A stretch of DNA of 64,000 bases, taken from positions 29,968 through 93,967 of the forward strand of contig JACPUV010000054.1 in the NCBI GenBank assembly GCA_016192105.1. Reading direction: 5' to 3'. Within the stretch, counting starts at the first letter, position 1. The number at the start of each line of letters is the position of its first letter. Origin of the DNA: Sphingobacteriales bacterium (lineage in GTDB: Bacteria; Bacteroidota; Bacteroidia; Chitinophagales; Chitinophagaceae). The notes beneath the pieces were generated by a model. That model ran no database searches. It saw only the letters and a program-made list of their open reading frames with translations, and had not been told where the DNA came from. Below are positions 9,107 through 17,401 of the stretch, piece by piece. Both the position numbers and the translations under genes were made by a program.

Positions 9107-9589
9107 ATGGACTTTAAGCAAATTCAGGAGTTGATCAAAATGGTCAACAAATCGAATATTGGCGAGCTCACAATTGAACAAAAGGATTTCCGTGTAACCA
9201 TCAAACAAAAAGAAGAACATGTGACCCAGATGGTTTCTGCCGCAACCGTACAGGCGGCCCCGGTAGCGATTGCCGCCCCGCAGGCAGCGGCCAGCCAGCC
9301 CGCATCGGCTGTGGAAAAACCCAGGGCAGCGGAAGCACCGGCTGCAAACCTGGTAACAATTAAAAGCCCGATGATCGGAACATTCTACCGTAAAGCATCC
9401 CCCGATAAACCCAATTTTGTGGACGTAGGAGCTGATGTGGTCCCGGGAACCGTGGTTTGTATCATCGAGGCCATGAAGCTGTTCAATGAGATCGAAAGCG
9501 AAGTGAGCGGCAAGATCGTGAAAGTGCTGGTGGATGATGCATCACCGGTGGAATATGATCAACCGTTGTTCCTGGTGGAACCGGCATAG
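9107..9589 (+). CDS. accB: Biotin carboxyl carrier protein of acetyl-CoA carboxylase
   Basis: Carries biotin between biotin carboxylase and carboxyltransferase in malonyl-CoA formation, the first step of fatty acid synthesis. The ATG at 9107 (MDFKQIQELIKMVNKSN) is preferred to an upstream in-frame TTG at 9098; it gives 160 residues. The N-terminal 35 residues match the family's dimer-interaction segment. A flexible Ala/Pro/Gln-rich linker spans about 45-80, and a biotinyl domain about 82-158 has the modification site EAMKLF with K124. accC follows 108 bases later on the same strand. The gap holds an imperfect inverted repeat but no obvious terminator, so the two are probably co-transcribed. 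Confidence 0.95.
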   Translation: MDFKQIQELIKMVNKSNIGELTIEQKDFRVTIKQKEEHVTQMVSAATVQAAPVAIAAPQAAASQPASAVEKPRAAEAPAANLVTIKSPMIGTFYRKASPDKPNFVDVGADVVPGTVVCIIEAMKLFNEIESEVSGKIVKVLVDDASPVEYDQPLFLVEPA

Positions 9590-9690
9590 AAATCAAAAGT
9601 CAAAATTTAAAAGTCAAAAGCTTACAGTTCGGGATCATAAACCGACGGGGCTGGCTTACTTTTTTACTTTTTACTTTTTACTTTTTAATT
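9590..9690. repeat. AAAAGTC / ACTTTTT imperfect inverted repeat between accB and accC
   Basis: Left arm 9590-9620 repeats AAAAGTCAAAA-type words. Right arm 9656-9690 is four copies of TACTTTTT. AAAAGT and ACTTTT are complementary, so the arms can pair around a loop of about 35 bases. The repeat fills almost the whole gap, from directly after the accB stop to eight bases before the accC GTG. Confidence 0.65.
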
Positions 9691-9697
9691 CTACATC

Positions 9698-11035
9698 GTG
9701 TTTAAAAAAATACTGATAGCGAACCGCGGGGAGATCGCGTTGCGTGTGATACGTACCGCCCGGGAGATGGGGATAAAAACCGTGGCGGTTTATTCCACGG
9801 CCGACCGTGACAGCCTGCATGTGAAATTTGCCGATGAGGCTGTGTGTATCGGCCGCCCGCAAAGTGGCGATTCCTACCTCAATATTCCCCACCTGATGGC
9901 GGCAGCGGAGATCACCAATGCCGATGCCATTCACCCGGGGTATGGATTCCTGGCCGAGAATGCCAAATTTGCGCAGATATGCAATGACCATGGCATTAAG
10001 TTCATCGGCCCTACGCCGGATATGATCAATGCGATGGGGGATAAGATCACGGCTAAAGAAACCATGATCAAGGCCGGGGTACCGGTAGTGCCCGGCGGAG
10101 ATGGTTTATTACAAAGTGTGGATGAAGCCAGGGGGATTGCAAAAAACATGGGATACCCCGTGATCCTGAAAGCAACCGCCGGCGGTGGAGGTAAAGGAAT
10201 GCGGATCGTATGGGAAGAATCAGAATTAGAAAAGGCCTACGATACCGCCAAGGCTGAAGCAGCCGCGGCATTCAAGAATGACGGAATCTACATGGAAAAA
10301 TTTGTGGAAGAACCCCGTCATATCGAGATCCAGGTGGCCGGTGACCAGTATGGAACGGTTTGTCACCTGAGTGAGCGTGACTGCTCCATCCAGCGCCGTC
10401 ACCAGAAACTGGTGGAAGAATCACCTTCCCCGTTTATGACCGATGAACTCCGCTATAAAATGGGTGAAGCCGCCAAAAAAGCAGCCGGGGCCATTAATTA
10501 TGAAAGCGTGGGTACGATCGAGTTCCTGGTTGACAAACACCGCAATTTCTATTTCATGGAAATGAATACACGGATCCAGGTGGAGCATTGCGTGACCGAG
10601 GAAGTGATCAACTTTGACCTGATCAAAGAACAAATCCTGATCGCGGCCGGTCATCGTATTTCCGGAAAGGATTATATCCCGCAGATGCATTCCATCGAAT
10701 GTCGGATCAATGCCGAGGATCCCTATAATGATTTCCGTCCTTCACCGGGTAAGATCACGGTACTGCACCAGCCGGGTGGTCACGGGGTGCGGGTTGACAG
10801 CCACGTCTATGCCGGTTATGTGATCCCGCCGTATTATGATTCCATGATCGGGAAACTGATCACGGTAGCGCAAACCAGGCAGGAAGCTATCCAGACCATG
10901 TACCGGGCGCTGAGTGAGTATGTGATCGAGGGAGTAAAGACCACCATTCCCTTCCACCTGCAGCTGATGCAGGATGAACGTTTCCGCAGCGGGGATTTCA
11001 ATACGAAGTTTCTGGAAAGTTTTACGCTGAGATGA
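9698..11035 (+). CDS. accC: Biotin carboxylase subunit of acetyl-CoA carboxylase
   Basis: ATP-dependent carboxylation of the biotin on AccB. The 445-residue length matches AccC. It starts with GTG at 9698, directly before FKKILIANRGEIALRVIR, the invariant N-terminus. Visible features: the biotin-carboxylase N domain (1-115), the ATP-grasp glycine loop (KATAGGGGKGMRIV, about 158-171), the EKFVEEPRHIEIQV strand, the catalytic FMEMNTRIQVEH segment near residues 286-297 and the C domain with ECRINAEDP. It is 108 bases downstream of accB. The carboxyltransferase for acetyl-CoA (accA/accD) is not in this window; the beta subunit at 35.3-36.9 kb belongs to another acyl-CoA carboxylase type. Confidence 0.96.
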   Translation: MFKKILIANRGEIALRVIRTAREMGIKTVAVYSTADRDSLHVKFADEAVCIGRPQSGDSYLNIPHLMAAAEITNADAIHPGYGFLAENAKFAQICNDHGIKFIGPTPDMINAMGDKITAKETMIKAGVPVVPGGDGLLQSVDEARGIAKNMGYPVILKATAGGGGKGMRIVWEESELEKAYDTAKAEAAAAFKNDGIYMEKFVEEPRHIEIQVAGDQYGTVCHLSERDCSIQRRHQKLVEESPSPFMTDELRYKMGEAAKKAAGAINYESVGTIEFLVDKHRNFYFMEMNTRIQVEHCVTEEVINFDLIKEQILIAAGHRISGKDYIPQMHSIECRINAEDPYNDFRPSPGKITVLHQPGGHGVRVDSHVYAGYVIPPYYDSMIGKLITVAQTRQEAIQTMYRALSEYVIEGVKTTIPFHLQLMQDERFRSGDFNTKFLESFTLR

Positions 11036-11100
11036 ATGGGGCGTTGATGAGATCATAAACAGCGGATATATTCTCCTGCCGTGAACAGGCATACAATAAT

Positions 11101-11131
11101 GAAAGCAACCCGGGAAACGCGGGTTGCTTTC
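11101..11131. terminator. Hairpin after accC
   Basis: A 12-bp perfect stem (GAAAGCAACCCG / CGGGTTGCTTTC) with a 7-base loop, 65 bases after the accC stop and 55 bases after the minus-strand gene's stop. It lies between two convergent genes. The trailing T-run is weak. Confidence 0.7.
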
Positions 11132-11186
11132 AATTATAAGATATCCTGCTAAACATTGTTGTTGAAGTGCTGAGCAGCGCCAATGA

Positions 11187-11858
11187 TCACTCTCTCACCC
11201 TTGTATCGATCACAATTTTTTTCCGGTTCAGGTATTTCCCAAAAGTCAGTCCGAATACCTTGTGTTTGATAGAAGGGCCGCCGTCACGGTTACTGAGGTT
11301 GGCGGGGCTATGGGTGTACTGGAAGTAAACAATAAATCCACCATCCTTTTCATAACCCAGCTGTGCAAGCAGGTTGGCGGAGTATCGGCCATATTCGCCG
11401 GGACCGAACTTCATGTTGCGGCTGACACTGCCGCCCCCAACAAGATTGAACTTTTCCCGGGCAAATAACATGAAATCGAGTGAAGGGCCCGCCTTGATGA
11501 ACAGATGAGATGGGTTGCGGCCCAGGTCAAACTGTAATAAGGCGGCCAGTTCAAATGTATGGAAGCGGGTGCTGTTGTCTTTTGCATTGATATCCGGCAG
11601 GGAATTGTACAGGTTGTAGGTTACATCATAGCCCTTAAAACTGTAAAAAGCGGCCGGTGCAAAATAGAGGAAACCATCAAAAGGGACTTTCATGCTGATC
11701 CCGGCCTGAAAACCGGTTTTGTACTTCGTGTCCTGTTTCTGGTGCTGGATCGAATAATTTGCCGTGGATACCTGCGGGCCGGCAAAAAGGGCTACCTGGT
11801 TCTGGGCAGAAAGGCTCAGTTCTGAAAATAAAAACAGCACAATAAAAAGACGGCTCAT
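11187..11858 (-). CDS. Outer-membrane beta-barrel protein
   Basis: A 223-residue small outer-membrane barrel. It has a signal peptide (MSRLFIVLFLFSELSLSAQ) and then alternating amphipathic strands with aromatic girdles (VALFAGPQVSTANYSI, TGFQAGISMKVPF, FLYFAPAAFYSFKGYDV, HLFIKAGPSLDFML, SANLLAQLGYEKDGGFIVYF, KVFGLTFGKYL). This layout is that of the PorT-like/OmpA-beta families that Bacteroidota call outer membrane beta-barrel protein; they have about eight strands. No enzymatic motif is seen and the cargo is unknown. It is the last gene of a minus-strand run behind the DinB-like protein, separated by about 230 bases, and likely transcribed on its own. Confidence 0.75.
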   Translation of the reverse strand: MSRLFIVLFLFSELSLSAQNQVALFAGPQVSTANYSIQHQKQDTKYKTGFQAGISMKVPFDGFLYFAPAAFYSFKGYDVTYNLYNSLPDINAKDNSTRFHTFELAALLQFDLGRNPSHLFIKAGPSLDFMLFAREKFNLVGGGSVSRNMKFGPGEYGRYSANLLAQLGYEKDGGFIVYFQYTHSPANLSNRDGGPSIKHKVFGLTFGKYLNRKKIVIDTRVRE

Positions 11859-12088
11859 ACGGGTGGAGGTTGATCGGTTTCAATTATTTTTTCAGCTTTT
11901 CAGTATGGATGAACCGCTGACCGTAACGGGGCGGCTGGACGGGCGGGCTAAAATAGTTAAATAATCCGGGTAATGCAAGTTTCGGATTATTGCAGGCGGA
12001 ATAACAGGTTTACCCGGTAGAGGGAAATGATCCCGCACTTTTGTTGTTCAACCTATGCGATGCGGTAAAAACTACTTGCGAATCACCC

Positions 12089-12640
12089 TTAATACTTCTT
12101 TGCCGGGTCCTTGAGTTCCGCAGTAGTATTATACAACTGTGAATCTCCTTTCGGGATAGACAGGTTCTGCCAGCTTTTATTCTTAATGATTTTGGCCAGG
12201 AAAACAAGTTGCCCGATATGGTAAGGATAATGAGCCAGCTGACGGTTGATGGCATCGATGACGGTCAGCGGCTCCTGCCGGATATAAACGGTTTTCTTCA
12301 GGTCTTTTTTCTTCAGGGAGGCAAGCGTATCCAGGAAACAACTCCATCCTTTTTCCCAGCGTTCAAGAAGCTGTTGTTTGTTGAGCTGATGAATTTCAAA
12401 CTCTTCATCCCGATTGCGCCATTCTTTTTCGCCATCTTCACTCAGAAAATTTGTCCAGCGGCTCAGCATATTACCTGCCATATGCTGTATGATCACGGCA
12501 ATACTGTTTGACTCCTCATTGGGCTGGTAATGAAAATCCCAATCGTTCAGTTGCACGAAGGTTTTATCGCCAAGGTCTTTGTAGTATTTAAAGCGGCGGA
12601 TAGCGGTTTGCAGAAATTCGTTACCTGTACGCATAAGCAT
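12089..12640 (-). CDS. DinB superfamily protein (DUF1572-like)
   Basis: A four-helix-bundle protein of 183 residues. The ATG at 12640 (or 12634, two codons later) is chosen because the longer open frame upstream runs through a 103-base G-rich tandem repeat and into ggt, and encodes only a repeat-derived Pro/Ser/Thr/Leu tract there. Metal-site histidines of the DinB fold can be seen: one in the IAVIIQHMAGNML helix (QHM) and one in QLAHYPYHIGQL (HYPYH). DinB-family proteins include thiol-dependent transferases (bacillithiol or mycothiol linked) and many of unknown function. A second, unrelated-looking DinB protein is at 61.3 kb. Reaction unknown. Confidence 0.8.
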   Translation of the reverse strand: MLMRTGNEFLQTAIRRFKYYKDLGDKTFVQLNDWDFHYQPNEESNSIAVIIQHMAGNMLSRWTNFLSEDGEKEWRNRDEEFEIHQLNKQQLLERWEKGWSCFLDTLASLKKKDLKKTVYIRQEPLTVIDAINRQLAHYPYHIGQLVFLAKIIKNKSWQNLSIPKGDSQLYNTTAELKDPAKKY

Positions 12641-12743
12641 GTTGAGGGTTGAAGGTTGAGGGGTTGGGGGTTGAAGGTTGAGGGTTGAGGGGTTGGGGGT
12701 TGAGGGGATGAGGGTTGAGGAGTTGAGGGTTGAAGGTTGAGGG
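12641..12743. repeat. GTTGAGG degenerate tandem repeat
   Basis: About 14 imperfect copies of a 6-8 base unit (GTTGAGG, GTTGAAG, GTTGGGG, with one GATGAGG). It fills exactly the gap between the DinB gene start and the stop codon of ggt. Because the unit has no stop on the minus strand in one frame, it creates a spurious N-terminal extension of the DinB reading frame. Confidence 0.85.
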
Positions 12744-14468
12744 CTAATACCCTTCTGCCGCATCATCTCCCCGGTTGTCCGCCACGGCTTCAAATCTTCC
12801 ATCCGGCAGTACTTTGATACATTCCGTCCGGCCGATCCCACTTCTTTCTTTGCCAAAGTTGTATCCCATTTTCGTCATTGCTTCTTTTACGGCCGGCGGG
12901 AATCCTTTTTCTGTCATCACTTCATCCGGCAGCCACTGGTGGTGAAACTTGGGTTTGAAGACCGCGTCTTCTGTGCTCATATTGAATTCCAGTATATTCA
13001 CGAGGGTCTGAAATACCTGGGTGGGGATCGTGGTGCCGCCGGGTGTGCCTACAACGATATAGGGTCTGTTATCTTTTAATACCAGTGTCGGCGTCATGGA
13101 GCTCAGCATCCGTTTACCGGCTTTGATGGCATTGGCCTCACCTCCCACCGCTCCGTACATATTGGGTACACCGGGTTTAATACTGAAATCATCCATTTCG
13201 TCATTCAGGAAGAAACCGGCACCCCCCACTACTGTGCGGCTGCCATACGAATTATTCAGGGTGGTGGTAACTGAAACGGCGTTGCCGTCTTTATCGATGA
13301 CACTGAGATGGGTCGTTTCTTCACTTTCGGCACGGAGCAGTTCCCCGGGTTTGATCACGGTACTCGGGGTGGCCCGTTCCGGGTCGTAGTTCTTCATCCG
13401 GTTTTTCAGGTAATCCTCATTGCTGAGCATGGTTACCGGCACTTTATAATAATCTGCATCACCCATGTATTCGGCCCGGTCGGCATAGGCTCTTCGTTCC
13501 ACTTCCGTCATCAGCTGGACGGCGCCCACAGAATGGAAACCCATGCCGGCGATATCGCGGTGTTCGATCATCTTCATCATCTGGTTCAGCAACAGGCCCC
13601 CGCTGCTGGGCATGGGCATGCCCACTATTTTGTACCCTTTGTAATCAAATACATGGGGCGTCCTGGATTTGGCCCTGTATTGCTGAAGGTCATCCAGGCT
13701 GATGATACCACTGCCTCTTTTCATTTCTTCCACGATCAGCCTAGCGGTTTCTCCCCCGTAGAACCCGGCTGCTCCTTTTTCCCGGATGCGCCGCAAGGTC
13801 TTAGCGAGGTCTGCCTGTACAAGTGTATCGCCTTCTTTCCAGGGTGTTTCTTTTACAAAGACCGGCATCACACTGTTGTATTTTTTGAGGTCGGGCTGCA
13901 GGCTGTTCAGGCTCCTGGCCTCTGATGCGGTGATGATAAATCCTCTTTCTGCCAGTTCAATAGCGGGCTGGATCAGTTTTTCAAAAGGGAGTTTTGCATA
14001 ACGGTGAGCAGCAAAGAGACCCGCCACTGTTCCCGGTACACCGGAGGACAAATGGCCCAGCTGACTTTGCTGCGTATTCGCCGTACCATTCGCATCCAGG
14101 TACATATCGCGGTGTGCTGCACCCGGCGCCATTTCCCGGTAATCCAGCGCAATGGTTTCTCCCTTACTTAAACGGGCGACCATAAAACCACCACCGCCCA
14201 GGTTGCCTGCATTGGGATACACAACAGCCAGTGCCAGTTGAGTGGCGATCGCTGCATCCACGGCATTGCCCCCTATTTTCAGGACAGCAACCCCCGCCTT
14301 GCTGGCCAGCGGGTGTGCCGATACCACGGCGCCATTCGCTGCCTCAACTTTCTTGGTAATCGAATAATGGTAGGGATCAAAAGTTGTGACGGCCGCATTT
14401 TTTTGCGTGGGTTTGCAGGCGGTCAGCAGGAGCAGTACAACAACAAATGCAGGTATTCTTTTACGCAT
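12744..14468 (-). CDS. ggt: Gamma-glutamyltransferase
   Basis: An N-terminal nucleophile hydrolase that cleaves or transfers the gamma-glutamyl group of glutathione and related thiols outside the cytoplasm. It has 574 residues. The N-terminus is a lipoprotein signal (FVVVLLLLTACKP, Cys18), so it is anchored in the envelope. Conserved features: GNAVDAAIATQLALAVVYP, GNLGGGGFMV, SSGVPGTVAG, GFYGGETA, and the autoprocessing site SEETTHLSVIDKDGNAV, where T385 should become the N-terminal nucleophile of the small subunit. The PMPSSGG motif around 286-292 precedes it. Late motifs are MLSSMTPTLV and GTPGGTTIPTQV. The stop abuts a G-rich repeat, and the DinB gene follows on the same strand. Confidence 0.93.
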   Translation of the reverse strand: MRKRIPAFVVVLLLLTACKPTQKNAAVTTFDPYHYSITKKVEAANGAVVSAHPLASKAGVAVLKIGGNAVDAAIATQLALAVVYPNAGNLGGGGFMVARLSKGETIALDYREMAPGAAHRDMYLDANGTANTQQSQLGHLSSGVPGTVAGLFAAHRYAKLPFEKLIQPAIELAERGFIITASEARSLNSLQPDLKKYNSVMPVFVKETPWKEGDTLVQADLAKTLRRIREKGAAGFYGGETARLIVEEMKRGSGIISLDDLQQYRAKSRTPHVFDYKGYKIVGMPMPSSGGLLLNQMMKMIEHRDIAGMGFHSVGAVQLMTEVERRAYADRAEYMGDADYYKVPVTMLSNEDYLKNRMKNYDPERATPSTVIKPGELLRAESEETTHLSVIDKDGNAVSVTTTLNNSYGSRTVVGGAGFFLNDEMDDFSIKPGVPNMYGAVGGEANAIKAGKRMLSSMTPTLVLKDNRPYIVVGTPGGTTIPTQVFQTLVNILEFNMSTEDAVFKPKFHHQWLPDEVMTEKGFPPAVKEAMTKMGYNFGKERSGIGRTECIKVLPDGRFEAVADNRGDDAAEGY

Positions 14469-14635
14469 GTAATGAATTTAACAGTGGATAAAACTACAGA
14501 AATCAGGGGATTTGCCGGGAACCAAAATCCGCTTGCAGCAAAAAAATGATCCCCGGAGGCCCTGCCCCAAAAAAGCGGGATGAGGTTTTGATACAGGCAA
14601 TAGCTTCGTTAACTTGCTGGACTAAACCATACGCC

Positions 14636-17161
14636 ATGCACCGTAAGTTGCTCCTCCCGGTTTTAAGTTTGCTGATTGTAGTCTCCGCTGCGGCACAGGT
14701 AAAATCGCCGGAAGAATTTCTCGGGTATAAGACAGGCGCCCGTTATACCCCGCATTTTAAAGTAGTCAGTTATTTTCAGCATGTGGCAGCCAATGCGCCG
14801 GACAGGATGAAACTGCAAACCTACGGGGAAACCCCCGAAGGAAGACCCCTGCTGCTGGCCATTATTTCTTCCCCGGAAAATATGCAGCAGATTGAACAGC
14901 TGCGGATGAACAATCTGCGGCTGGCCAACCTCACAAAAGATAAGATGGCGCCCCTGGAAGAAAACGCACCGGCTGTTGTATGGCTGAGTTATAATGTACA
15001 CGGCAATGAAGCGTCTTCCACGGAGGCCTCGATGCTTACCCTGTATGAACTGGTGAACCCGGCTGTAACAAAAACGAAAGAGTGGCTGAAGAATACAGTG
15101 GTGGTCATTGATCCCTGTCTGAATCCGGATGGGCGTGACCGTTATATTAACTGGTTTAATTCAGTGGTGGGCAAACAGTTTAACCCGCAGCGGGTAGCCC
15201 GCGAGCACCGGGAGCCCTGGCCCGGCGGAAGGACCAATCATTACAATTATGACCTGAACCGTGACTGGGCCTGGCAGACGCAGGTGGAAAGCCAGCAGCG
15301 GATGAAAATGTACAACCAGTGGATGCCACAGGTGCATGTGGATTTTCATGAACAGGGAATCAATGAACCTTATTATTTCGCTCCGGCTGCGGAACCTTAT
15401 CATGAAGTGATCACGAACTGGCAGCGGGAATTCCAGGCAGCGATCGGGAAGAACCATGCGAAATATTTTGACCAGCAGGGCTGGCTGTTTTTTACGAAAG
15501 AGCGGTTTGATCTCCTGTATCCTTCTTACGGGGATACCTATCCCACCTACAATGGCAGTATCGGCATGACCTATGAGCAGGGCGGGATCGGGGCCGGCCT
15601 GGGAGTGATCCTGGAGGAGGGAGATACGCTGACCCTGGCGGACCGGGCACAGCACCATTTCACCACGTCTTTGAGTACGATCGAAATATCATCGTTGAAT
15701 GCGGGCCGGCTGGTAAAGGAGTTCCGTAAGTTTTTCAATGATGCGGTTACCACGGGATATGGGGAATACAAAACATTTGTAGTGAAATATGAAGCGCGTA
15801 ACGAGGAACGGATCTGGAAGCTGCTCCAGTTACTGGACAAAAACGGAATACGCTATTCAGCAGGAAATGGCGCCGGGGGAAAAGGATATAATTATTTCAG
15901 CGGGAAGGAGGAATCGTTTACGGCTGGTACGGATGATATCGTGATCCCTGTATTACAGCCGCGTTCGGCCCTGGTGAAGGTTTTGTTTGAACCCAAATCG
16001 AAATTATCCGACTCTGTAACATATGACATTACAGCCTGGTCGCTGCCCTATGCGTACGGATTGAATGCCTGGGCCTCGAGGGATAAACTGCCTGCGGGTG
16101 GAGCTTATGAGCAGAAAAAACCGGTGGTCAACAAGGAAACAAATTATGGGTATGTGATTCCCTGGGGCGGGACAAAAACAGTTAAGCTGGTGGGGCACTT
16201 ATTGCAAAAAGGGATCCTGCTCCGTTTTGCGGAACAACCCTTTGAAGTGAATGGAAATAAATTTGACCGGGGAGCGGTGATCGTACTCAGAACGGCAAAT
16301 AATAAATTCGGGAATGGTTTGTGGAAATTGGTCCGGGAAATAGCCACGTCAGACGGAATACAGCTCTACCCCGTCAGCAGCGGTTATGTGGACAAGGGTT
16401 TTGATTTTGGGAGCGACAGGGTACACCCGCTGCATGCGCCCCGGGTAGCGCTGGTAACCGGTGAAGGAGTGAGTCCTAATGCGGCCGGCGAACTCTGGCA
16501 TTTCTTTGACCAGGAGCTGGATTACCCGGTCACGCTGATCAACAGCAATGACCTGGGCCGTGCCGACTGGAATGTGATCGATGTACTGGTTATGCCGGAT
16601 GGTAATTACCGCTTCCTGGGAAATAAGGAAGAACTGGAAGCATTCAAAGCCTGGATCAATAAAGGCGGGCGGGTAGTGGCCCTGGAAGGAGCCGTGGCAC
16701 AACTCGCCAAAGCGGATATCGGCAGCAAGCCCAAAAAAGCGGAGGAAGGAGAAAAGAAAGATAAAACGGAAAATTATGAGGCCCTCCGGGAATATCAGTC
16801 CCGTGAAAGGGAATCCGTATCCGGCTTTACGCCCGGTTCAATCTGGAAAGTCACACTGGATCCATCGCATCCGCTGGCTTTTGGCTATCCTGATTATTAT
16901 TTTACGCTCAAACAGGATGATACTATTTATGAGTTCCTGAAAGAAGGCGGCTGGAATGTGGGGGTGATCAAGAAGGAAAATGCCGTGGCCGGTTTTGTAG
17001 GTGCCGGACTGCAGCCCAAACTGAAAGACGGTTTATTATTCGGTGTGCAGCAAATGGGGAATGGTACCGTCAACCTGCTCAGCGATAATGTACTATTCCG
17101 GAGTTTCTGGGAGAATGGTAAATTACTGTTTTGTAACGCGGTTTTTTTGTCGGGGAATTGA
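14636..17161 (+). CDS. Secreted M14 zinc carboxypeptidase with GATase-like C-terminal domain
   Basis: An exported M14-family metallopeptidase of 841 residues. The ATG at 14636 opens with a signal peptide (HRKLLLPVLSLLIVVSAAAQ); the longer frame has no such sequence. The HxxE zinc motif is NVHGNEASSTE (H122, E125). The substrate-contacting NPDGRDRY is at 163-170. The third zinc histidine lies in VHVDFHEQG (234-240). The C-terminal 300 residues include an amidotransferase/ThuA-like alpha-beta segment (RVALVTGEGVSP, then WNVIDVLVMPDGNY and INKGGRVVALEG), an architecture seen in large Bacteroidota M14 proteins. A Lys/Glu-rich linker (about 690-705) follows it. Likely digests peptides in the periplasm or at the cell surface. 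It precedes a second secreted hydrolase. Confidence 0.88.
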   Translation: MHRKLLLPVLSLLIVVSAAAQVKSPEEFLGYKTGARYTPHFKVVSYFQHVAANAPDRMKLQTYGETPEGRPLLLAIISSPENMQQIEQLRMNNLRLANLTKDKMAPLEENAPAVVWLSYNVHGNEASSTEASMLTLYELVNPAVTKTKEWLKNTVVVIDPCLNPDGRDRYINWFNSVVGKQFNPQRVAREHREPWPGGRTNHYNYDLNRDWAWQTQVESQQRMKMYNQWMPQVHVDFHEQGINEPYYFAPAAEPYHEVITNWQREFQAAIGKNHAKYFDQQGWLFFTKERFDLLYPSYGDTYPTYNGSIGMTYEQGGIGAGLGVILEEGDTLTLADRAQHHFTTSLSTIEISSLNAGRLVKEFRKFFNDAVTTGYGEYKTFVVKYEARNEERIWKLLQLLDKNGIRYSAGNGAGGKGYNYFSGKEESFTAGTDDIVIPVLQPRSALVKVLFEPKSKLSDSVTYDITAWSLPYAYGLNAWASRDKLPAGGAYEQKKPVVNKETNYGYVIPWGGTKTVKLVGHLLQKGILLRFAEQPFEVNGNKFDRGAVIVLRTANNKFGNGLWKLVREIATSDGIQLYPVSSGYVDKGFDFGSDRVHPLHAPRVALVTGEGVSPNAAGELWHFFDQELDYPVTLINSNDLGRADWNVIDVLVMPDGNYRFLGNKEELEAFKAWINKGGRVVALEGAVAQLAKADIGSKPKKAEEGEKKDKTENYEALREYQSRERESVSGFTPGSIWKVTLDPSHPLAFGYPDYYFTLKQDDTIYEFLKEGGWNVGVIKKENAVAGFVGAGLQPKLKDGLLFGVQQMGNGTVNLLSDNVLFRSFWENGKLLFCNAVFLSGN

Positions 17162-17173
17162 TGGTGAGGAGAT

Positions 17174-17208
17174 AGTAGCTAACAGCTAATTGATATCTGA
17201 CAACAATC
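17174..17208. repeat. Short CTAACAGCTAAT / CTGACAAC words
   Basis: AGTAGCTAACAGCTAATTG, then ATATCTGACAACAATC. It is a short intergenic example of the degenerate repeat class found elsewhere in the window (CTGACAA at 36.97 kb, GGCTAACAGCC at 39.75 kb). Confidence 0.4.
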
Positions 17209-17401
17209 AACTCCGGGAAGGAAGATACGGGGGAACAGGATGATTCTTATAAGTAGCGGAACTTCCCGGAGTTTTTAACAGAATATTTAAGAGGATGACG
17301 AATCAACCCGTTCTTCCGCTCATCCCTGCTTTCGGGCACCCGGCGTATCCGGCTTCCTGACTTGCTGACTTTCCGATATATTCGCTGAATAATTTTCCCG
17401 G

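Noticed and set aside
12641..12743. CRISPR-like array
   Set aside because: Unit of 6-8 bases with no spacers; it is a degenerate tandem repeat. No CRISPR array or cas gene was found in the window.
12641..12856. N-terminal extension of the DinB protein
   Set aside because: It encodes repeat-derived Pro/Ser/Thr/Leu residues and overlaps ggt; the ATG at 12640 gives a normal-length DinB protein.
13308..13925. A 205-codon open frame on the plus strand
   Set aside because: Antisense to gamma-glutamyltransferase, which has all its catalytic motifs; no independent support.
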